From Chryseobacterium sp. W4I1 (lineage in GTDB: Bacteria > Bacteroidota > Bacteroidia > Flavobacteriales > Weeksellaceae), in NCBI RefSeq assembly GCF_030816115.1, contig NZ_JAUSXQ010000001.1:2914001-2978000 (forward strand): a stretch of DNA of 64,000 bases, read 5' to 3'. The stretch's first letter is position 1. Each line of letters starts with the position of its first letter. The notes beneath the pieces are model-generated. The model was not told the origin of the DNA. It worked only from the letters and a program-made list of their open reading frames with translations, and ran no database searches. Shown piece after piece: positions 58,985 through 64,000 of this stretch. Both the position numbers and the translations under genes were made by a program.

Positions 58985-60166
58985 TTAATTATCATTCAAA
59001 ACATCTAAAATGATCTGGCATCCCAGTCGGATTTCCTCAAGTGAGATGGTAAGCGGCGGCGAGATCCTCATATATTCGTTTCTATAAAGCTGCCAGAACA
59101 CAATAAGACCCTTTTCCATGCATTTTTTTGCTACATTAAGGGTATAATCGGGTGTACCAAGATTCACGGCCAGCATGAGCCCTTTTCCGTTGATGTTTTT
59201 AATTTTAGGGTGTACAAGAAGTTCTCTGAACAGTTTTTCTTTTTCAATAGTCTCATCCATCAGACCGCTTTCTAAAACTTCTTTCAGAGTAGCATGGCTG
59301 GCTGCTGCGATTAACGGATTTCCTCCAAATGTTGTAATATGGCCCAGCTTTGGGGAATGTGAGAGTGTTTCCATAATTTTCCTTGAACTCATAAAAGCAC
59401 CTACCGGCACTCCTCCCCCCATTCCTTTCCCCATCACAAGGATGTCCGGAACAATTCCAAAATGTTCAAACGAGAATAATTTACCGGTTCTGCCAAAGCC
59501 GGGTTGGATTTCATCAAGAATCAGAAGGGCTCCTACTTCTTCACACCTTTTTTTAAGTTTGATTAAATAATCACCTTCCGGCACTAAAAACCCTGCTGCT
59601 CCCTGAATGGTTTCCAGAATCACACAAGCTGTCTTTTCTGTAATTTGATCCAGATCATTTTCATTGTTGAATTCAATAAAACTGATCATAGGTAATAACG
59701 GTCGAAATTCTCTTTTATGGCTTTCGTTACCGGATACACTTAATGCACCGTGTGTGTTGCCGTGGTATGAATTTTTAAAAGAAACAATTTCTTCTCTTCC
59801 GGTATAACGTTTGGCCAGTTTCAGACTTCCGTCAATAGCTTCTGCTCCACTATTCACCAGATAGGTAATTTCCAAAGGATCCGGAGTAGCCTCGGCCAAT
59901 AGCTTACACAATGCAATCGGTTTTTCCTGTGCATATTCTCCGTATACCATTACATGAAGGTATTTGTCTGCCTGTTCTTTGATGGCCTGCACCACTTTAG
60001 GATGTGAATGCCCTAATGTATTGGCAGAAACACCTGCTACGAAATCCAGATATTTTTTTCCGTCTGTTCCGTAAATATAGCTTCCTTCTGCTTTTTCAAC
60101 TTCAAAACCTGCTGCGAATTTTGTGGTTTGTGCCTGATATATAAAAAAGTCTTTATGCATTTCCAT
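58985..60166 (-). CDS. Class III aminotransferase
   Basis: 393 residues from the ATG at 60166 (or 60160). YLDFVAGVSANTLGHSHPKV, VNSGAEAIDGSLKLAKRYTGR, LLILDEIQPGFGRTG and VMGKGMGGGVPVGAFM, where the Lys is the PLP Lys, are the family signatures. It belongs to the acetylornithine/ornithine aminotransferase-like group; the substrate is undetermined. A TAGCTTTG box at 60185-60192 on the minus strand is its likely promoter. Confidence 0.93.
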   Translation of the reverse strand: MEMHKDFFIYQAQTTKFAAGFEVEKAEGSYIYGTDGKKYLDFVAGVSANTLGHSHPKVVQAIKEQADKYLHVMVYGEYAQEKPIALCKLLAEATPDPLEITYLVNSGAEAIDGSLKLAKRYTGREEIVSFKNSYHGNTHGALSVSGNESHKREFRPLLPMISFIEFNNENDLDQITEKTACVILETIQGAAGFLVPEGDYLIKLKKRCEEVGALLILDEIQPGFGRTGKLFSFEHFGIVPDILVMGKGMGGGVPVGAFMSSRKIMETLSHSPKLGHITTFGGNPLIAAASHATLKEVLESGLMDETIEKEKLFRELLVHPKIKNINGKGLMLAVNLGTPDYTLNVAKKCMEKGLIVFWQLYRNEYMRISPPLTISLEEIRLGCQIILDVLNDN

Positions 60167-60184
60167 TGATGAGAAAATTTTCAG

Positions 60185-60192
60185 CAAAGCTA
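60185..60192 (-). promoter_or_regulatory. -7 box (TAGCTTTG) for the class III aminotransferase
   Basis: TAGCTTTG on the minus strand, about 19 nt upstream of the ATG at 60166. Confidence 0.6.
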
Positions 60193-60231
60193 AAAAAGAT
60201 TCATCACATGCAGAAATTATCAATGAGGAAT

Positions 60232-60262
60232 AAAAAATTACCCTTAGAAATCCAAGGGTAAT
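60232..60262 (-). terminator. Terminator after the secreted-protein operon
   Basis: ATTACCCTT (60237-60245) pairs with AAGGGTAAT (60254-60262); a T-run follows on the minus strand. Confidence 0.8.
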
Positions 60263-60283
60263 ATTTATTAAAGAGGGTTATTA

Positions 60284-61060
60284 TTATAGTACTTTCTCGA
60301 CTGTTACATAACTGTTATTGGTTACTGTATAGGAAGTGGTACCTCCAACTTCAGAAACAGCTTCCAAAGTAATGTACTGTCCCTGTATTGCATAAACGGA
60401 GAAATCCAGATTGATCTTTCTATTGGTTCCATCAAAGTTCACTGTATTTTCAAGCAGCTGAAATCTTTGGGTATCATTGACATAGATCCCTGCTCCTAAT
60501 CTGCTGCTAAATGAGCCTGCGGGACCAGTAAAGGTGATATTTAAATTAATCCTGTATAAACCTGTCTGACGAATATACAATCTGTTAAGATTTGCACCGC
60601 TCGTTGGAACATTCGTTTTAAGTTTTAATGGATCGGCCAAAAAATTAGGCTTATCAATCAAAGAATTGATTGGAAGCAGTATGTTTCCTGATGTAGTGGA
60701 AACTGAGTTGAGCTGAAATCTGGAAATATTATCGGACTCCACTTCAAAAGCTTTACTCCATACAAGTCCGTTGAAAACCATAGCCTGTCCTGTGCTTTTA
60801 ACAAAGAGAAGCATTCCTTTCAACTCTTCTATAACCGTTGCCGGAGCACTTGCTCCTGTAAAAGGCAGTAATGCTTCCGTATCAACAGCCGGAAGACCAA
60901 ATCCTTTTACTCCGGCAGCCTCATTTGTATTGGTAATGTATAACATAACCTGATCATTGCCGCTTGCATTGGAATCGGGATTGGGAATATTAGTAAAATT
61001 AACTTGTGCGCTGTATATATTGGCTATCAATATCAAACAGCAGAAGATATATTTTTTCAT
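60284..61060 (-). CDS. Secreted protein, third of a tandem set
   Basis: 258 residues with a signal peptide to IYSAQ. The first part contains GMLLFVKSTGQAMVFNGLVWSKAF, the IxFNxxTxxxxxYNGxxW-like head shared with flavobacterial surface proteins. The second part (about residues 110-258) is a beta-rich domain with GLYRINLNITFTG and YITLEAVSEVGG, possibly a C1q-like jelly roll. It is 2 nt after the gene at 61063. Role unknown. Confidence 0.75.
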   Translation of the reverse strand: MKKYIFCCLILIANIYSAQVNFTNIPNPDSNASGNDQVMLYITNTNEAAGVKGFGLPAVDTEALLPFTGASAPATVIEELKGMLLFVKSTGQAMVFNGLVWSKAFEVESDNISRFQLNSVSTTSGNILLPINSLIDKPNFLADPLKLKTNVPTSGANLNRLYIRQTGLYRINLNITFTGPAGSFSSRLGAGIYVNDTQRFQLLENTVNFDGTNRKINLDFSVYAIQGQYITLEAVSEVGGTTSYTVTNNSYVTVEKVL

Positions 61061-61062
61061 GA

Positions 61063-61890
61063 TTAGTAAGCTTTAATTAAACGTGCTGCAAGATATGAAC
61101 TGGCCGAATTTGTATCTGTTCCGTAAGCTGCCAGAGCGCCACCAGAAATGGCAGTGGAACTGATTGCTGGAACCACTCTAAGCTCAGTTCCTGCCGGAAG
61201 AGAAATAGTTTGTGCAAAACTTGATGTTTTATTGCCCTGTGTATCTATAATAAAAACAATGGAATAATTTGTTTTTGACACCACTGTTTCCCAATCTGGA
61301 GATGATGGATATTTAACCTGTAGTGTAAGTTTAAATTCAGTAACCCCGGCTACCGCTCCAAAACTACCGCCTGTAAAAACAAGCGCAACACCCACGTCAT
61401 ACACTCCTGATACTTTTATCGTTACATTGGTTGCATTTTTAAGAGTCAGATTATCAACAAGGACCTGGCTTTTATTGTCAGGGGCCAGATAAGTAGGCGA
61501 ACCTCCTGCGAAGCAAAATCCTATTCCAAATGAAATACATGGAATGGATATTCCTGAAGATATTCCAAGTCTTGATGTTTTTAGCTGGTATATCCCTTGA
61601 ATCTGTCTTGCCGGATTCCAAGCATAGCCATCATATTTGTAATACTGTTCATCATTCTTGTTGTAAATTAGGCTTCCCACAAGATTGGCATAGTCATCAA
61701 ACACATCAGGTGCCGAAGCGTTATATCTTGGAAAGGAAGTATAGATATTTGCATAGGGAAGTATAACTCCTTTTACACCGTCCTGAATTTTCAATATATT
61801 CTGATTACTGGGTGTACTGCTGCCGATAGTAACCTGTGCCATTAATGCATAATGAAAAATGAGCACCATAAGTAGTATAGTCTTTTTCAT
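61063..61890 (-). CDS. Secreted protein, second of a tandem set
   Basis: 275 residues with a signal peptide to LMAQ. VTIGSSTPSNQNILKIQDGVKGVILPY, then GSLIYNKNDEQYYKYDGYAWNP, is the head region. The C-terminal part has alternating beta segments (VSGVYDVGVALVFTGGSF, EFKLTLQVKYPSS, GTELRVVPAIS). It is 1 nt after the gene at 61892, so the three form one operon. Function unknown. Confidence 0.78.
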   Translation of the reverse strand: MKKTILLMVLIFHYALMAQVTIGSSTPSNQNILKIQDGVKGVILPYANIYTSFPRYNASAPDVFDDYANLVGSLIYNKNDEQYYKYDGYAWNPARQIQGIYQLKTSRLGISSGISIPCISFGIGFCFAGGSPTYLAPDNKSQVLVDNLTLKNATNVTIKVSGVYDVGVALVFTGGSFGAVAGVTEFKLTLQVKYPSSPDWETVVSKTNYSIVFIIDTQGNKTSSFAQTISLPAGTELRVVPAISSTAISGGALAAYGTDTNSASSYLAARLIKAY

Positions 61891-61891
61891 G

Positions 61892-62797
61892 TTATTGCAT
61901 ATTTATTTTTTCAACAATAATTTCTGAAACAGCATTTCCCGTTTTTGACATTGCAAAAAACATGTTATTTCCTCCCAATGCTCCTGTACAGACTCCTGTA
62001 CCAATATCCTGAGTTCCACCCATGGTGAGCCTTAGTTTATCTCCTGCATTAAAGACGCCCACATAGGTAAATGCCAGAGACTGTCCCACATCTATAGATC
62101 CGGGAAGAAGAGTCGTAACGGACAAAGCTCCTGCTGTGGAACTGCTTGTAGTGTCATTAATAGGTCTCCAGGTAGCATCCAGTGCCGTACTCAGCTCTAG
62201 ATCAAGTTTCGATTTGAGGTTAATGATCACCCCTATACAAAGCGGTGTACTAATGTCCAGCGCCCCACTTTTGAATGAAACCTTATATAATCCTTTTGTA
62301 TTGATATTGATCACATTACTAGTAGCTGCAGCTAATGAAACGTCTGTCGTAATTTCATTAAAACTTGGTGTAGCAGTTGTAAAATTAACACTGGCTGCTG
62401 TACAGGTTCTAACAGTGAGAGCACAGGCCAGTCCGCAGGTTCCGCAGCTGGTAGTAACCGTTCCGGATCGTATGAAACGAGCCATTTTATTGTTTTTCAT
62501 GGTCGTTACAATAGGATCTGATATTTTCCAGGTTGTACCGTCGTTCTGTACTATACTTCCGGTTTCTCTATTGAAAATGATTGAGCCTTGGGTTCCGGTT
62601 CCTGTGGTACCAACTGCAGAAGTGGGAAGTATTGAAGCAGTATTGGATCTGGGCATACGTGCTGCATTGTTGTCCTGTTTTACATGCAGAAGTGTTCTTG
62701 TATCAGGTTGGAAGCCGGGAATTTTAGCAATCCCAACCTGGGCATTGACCCTTATAAAGCAAAGTATAAAGGCCAAGAGGAAATAATAGATTTTCAT
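61892..62797 (-). CDS. Secreted protein, first of a tandem set
   Basis: 301 residues with a signal peptide to VNAQ. VGIAKIPGFQPDTRTLLHVKQDN and GSIIFNRETGSIVQNDGTTWKIS match the head of the other two. Four Cys cluster in TTSCGTCGLACALTVRTC. The last half is beta-rich (GLYKVSFKSGALDIS, LAFTYVGVFNAGDKLRLTMGG). It is the first gene of the operon. The 212-nt region upstream (62798-63009) is AT-rich without a clear promoter box. Confidence 0.78.
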   Translation of the reverse strand: MKIYYFLLAFILCFIRVNAQVGIAKIPGFQPDTRTLLHVKQDNNAARMPRSNTASILPTSAVGTTGTGTQGSIIFNRETGSIVQNDGTTWKISDPIVTTMKNNKMARFIRSGTVTTSCGTCGLACALTVRTCTAASVNFTTATPSFNEITTDVSLAAATSNVININTKGLYKVSFKSGALDISTPLCIGVIINLKSKLDLELSTALDATWRPINDTTSSSTAGALSVTTLLPGSIDVGQSLAFTYVGVFNAGDKLRLTMGGTQDIGTGVCTGALGGNNMFFAMSKTGNAVSEIIVEKINMQ

Positions 62798-63009
62798 TTT
62801 TGTTTTTTTTTATCATTCTTGGTGTATTAAATTTATGAAATATTATGATTTAAATGATATCAATCCTCAAAAAGTAGTGTTAAATAAAAAGAAAAAAAGA
62901 AAAAGCTAGATTTATAAAGGAATTCAAAGACTAAGCAACTAATTTAAAATTGAAAAAAAGAAACTATTTTACATCATATTGGAGCATTTTTCTACTTTAT
63001 AAAAAAAAT

Positions 63010-63042
63010 AAATCACCATTTCTTATTAAAAAATGGTGATTT
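63010..63042 (-). terminator. Terminator after the OstA-like gene
   Basis: AAATCACCATTT (63010-63021) pairs with AAATGGTGATTT (63031-63042), followed on the minus strand by a T-rich tract. Confidence 0.8.
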
Positions 63043-63067
63043 ATTGTTCCACTGAAAAAATATTCAT

Positions 63068-64000
63068 CTATTTTCTTACCCTTTTGGGTTTTTTGGCTTC
63101 TTCTTTGGCTTTCTCTTTGTCTATAGCTTGTTGCGCCTGATCAAACAGCTCATTATCAGAAGAATATTTTATTTCTTCGTAATTAGGGCTATCTACAAGA
63201 ATATCCTGCCATTTTCTGATCCGGTCTTTCGTATTCCAGTTGAAATCCGGAAATTTTCTTTTATCCGGTTCAATTTTACTCATAGGATAGGTATCTGAAT
63301 TTGCTCCTATACTACATGAAATAATCTGTAATGCTCTTTCTTCAAACAAAGCGCCTATAATACCACAGGTAGAAAGGGTGATCCCTATTCTCTGAGGCTT
63401 CTTGGTTTCCTGATCAACATCATCAACATAGGCTATCGATTGAGCATTTCCAACAACCCGGGCTTCTTTAATGTCGTTCTTCTCATAATAAACGGTCATG
63501 AACTTTCCTTTCACCTGGTTAAATTCATCTTTCAGATTTAAAGAATCTACTTTGCTGATGGCAAATGCATTTCCTATTACTTTAAGTGAATCAATGTTTT
63601 CATTTTTTGTATTGAAATAGGCCTCCACTTTGTCACCAGTCACCTGTTTTTCACCACTCCAAAGAATGGGACTGGTGTACATATGCATTATTCCGTCTGT
63701 TTCATTGAAGGCAATTGAATCTGCCCTTCCCTGTGCGTTTGATTTGAAAATACGTGCTTTTTTAAAGGCTCTTAAAAAGCTTTTCTTCAGGGTGATATCT
63801 GCTGAGTCAGGTCTTTGGTAAGAGAGAATCTTTTCTGCTGCAAAGTAAATGGAATCTTTCTCCATGATTTTCACGGCATAGGGCCCTTTGGTCATCATTG
63901 CAGAATCTTTCTTCTGGAAAACCTCACCGTAACCTCCTTTTATGTATCTTCTTTCGATGGGATCATCCAAGGTAACATTCCCTGTCGCTTTACCAAAACC
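63068..64000 (-). CDS. OstA/LptA-like protein, 3' part
   Basis: The frame is open to the window edge (the first visible residues are GFGKATGNVTLDDP), so the start is outside. About 310 residues are present. Repeated segments of the type G-x-V-x-x-x-D-P-I-x-R-R-Y, A-D-S-I-A-F-N-E-T-D-G-I-M-H-M and G-D-K-V-E-A-Y-F-N-T-K match the OstA/LptA beta-jelly-roll used in LPS transport. The C-terminal 90 residues are less conserved and end with a basic tail (KAKEEAKKPKRVRK). It probably acts in the periplasm. Confidence 0.82.
   Translation of the reverse strand, partial: GFGKATGNVTLDDPIERRYIKGGYGEVFQKKDSAMMTKGPYAVKIMEKDSIYFAAEKILSYQRPDSADITLKKSFLRAFKKARIFKSNAQGRADSIAFNETDGIMHMYTSPILWSGEKQVTGDKVEAYFNTKNENIDSLKVIGNAFAISKVDSLNLKDEFNQVKGKFMTVYYEKNDIKEARVVGNAQSIAYVDDVDQETKKPQRIGITLSTCGIIGALFEERALQIISCSIGANSDTYPMSKIEPDKRKFPDFNWNTKDRIRKWQDILVDSPNYEEIKYSSDNELFDQAQQAIDKEKAKEEAKKPKRVRK

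Noticed and set aside
62136..62786. 216-codon plus-strand ORF over the first secreted-protein gene
   Set aside because: Antisense shadow; the minus strand has a signal peptide and tandem operon context.

Overview
The window is AT-rich DNA from a Flavobacteriales bacterium, most likely Chryseobacterium or a close Weeksellaceae relative. Evidence: repeated TAnnTTTG -7 boxes (the Bacteroidota promoter type), a Bacteroidota-style RNase P RNA, a bS16 with a long Ala/Glu tail, RpoN, and many short secreted proteins whose signal peptides end in YAQ/YSQ. This is inference from gene content; no 16S gene is present.

Layout: (1) 1-0.6 kb, 3' end of a PPK2-type polyphosphate kinase. (2) 0.65-9.2 kb, the most striking region: a same-strand array of 17 small genes. 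Seven copies (type A) encode a 125-residue lipoprotein with no indels between copies. Ten copies (type B) encode secreted proteins of 167-187 residues that are much more variable. The order is A B B A B A B A B A B B B A B A B, and a 63-nt remnant at the end looks like an 11th, internally deleted B. I recognise neither family. (3) 9.3-9.7 kb, rnpB. (4) 9.9-26.6 kb, mostly housekeeping genes: ECF sigma factor and membrane partner, acyl-CoA synthetase, rpoN, asnS, a CDP-alcohol phosphatidyltransferase pair, a frameshifted HTH regulator, AraC regulator and serine hydrolase, rpsP-rimM, nitroreductase, GreA-like protein, SRPBCC protein, M3 peptidase. (5) 26.8-43.2 kb, an accessory stretch in which small regulators (two HxlR, two Crp/Fnr, two TetR, one AraC) alternate with the enzymes and transporters they probably control; several operators are visible as palindromes. 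(6) 43.7-46.9 kb, tyrS behind a probable leader-peptide attenuator, then an exonuclease, an unknown protein and a GNAT. (7) 47.0-52.9 kb, a minus-strand Ter/TerY-P stress cluster: two TerD, two TerY-type vWA proteins, a PP2C phosphatase and a Zn-ribbon kinase. (8) 53-60.2 kb, panD, UPF0104 membrane protein, HU, pdxH, YqgE, amidase, two aminotransferases. (9) 60.3-62.8 kb, three tandem secreted proteins. (10) the 3' part of an OstA/LptA-like gene running off the window.

How genes work together: the A/B array looks like an expression unit in which an invariant lipoprotein is repeatedly co-translated with a diversified secreted partner; the A-to-B gaps are 1-26 nt and the B-to-A gaps 28-133 nt. 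The TerY-P cluster combines metal-binding TerD proteins with a phosphorylation module. Dispersed palindromic repeats (GGCTTCGAG type and GGGCTAAAGCCC type) lie between operons, and one forms the 3' end of a GNAT gene.
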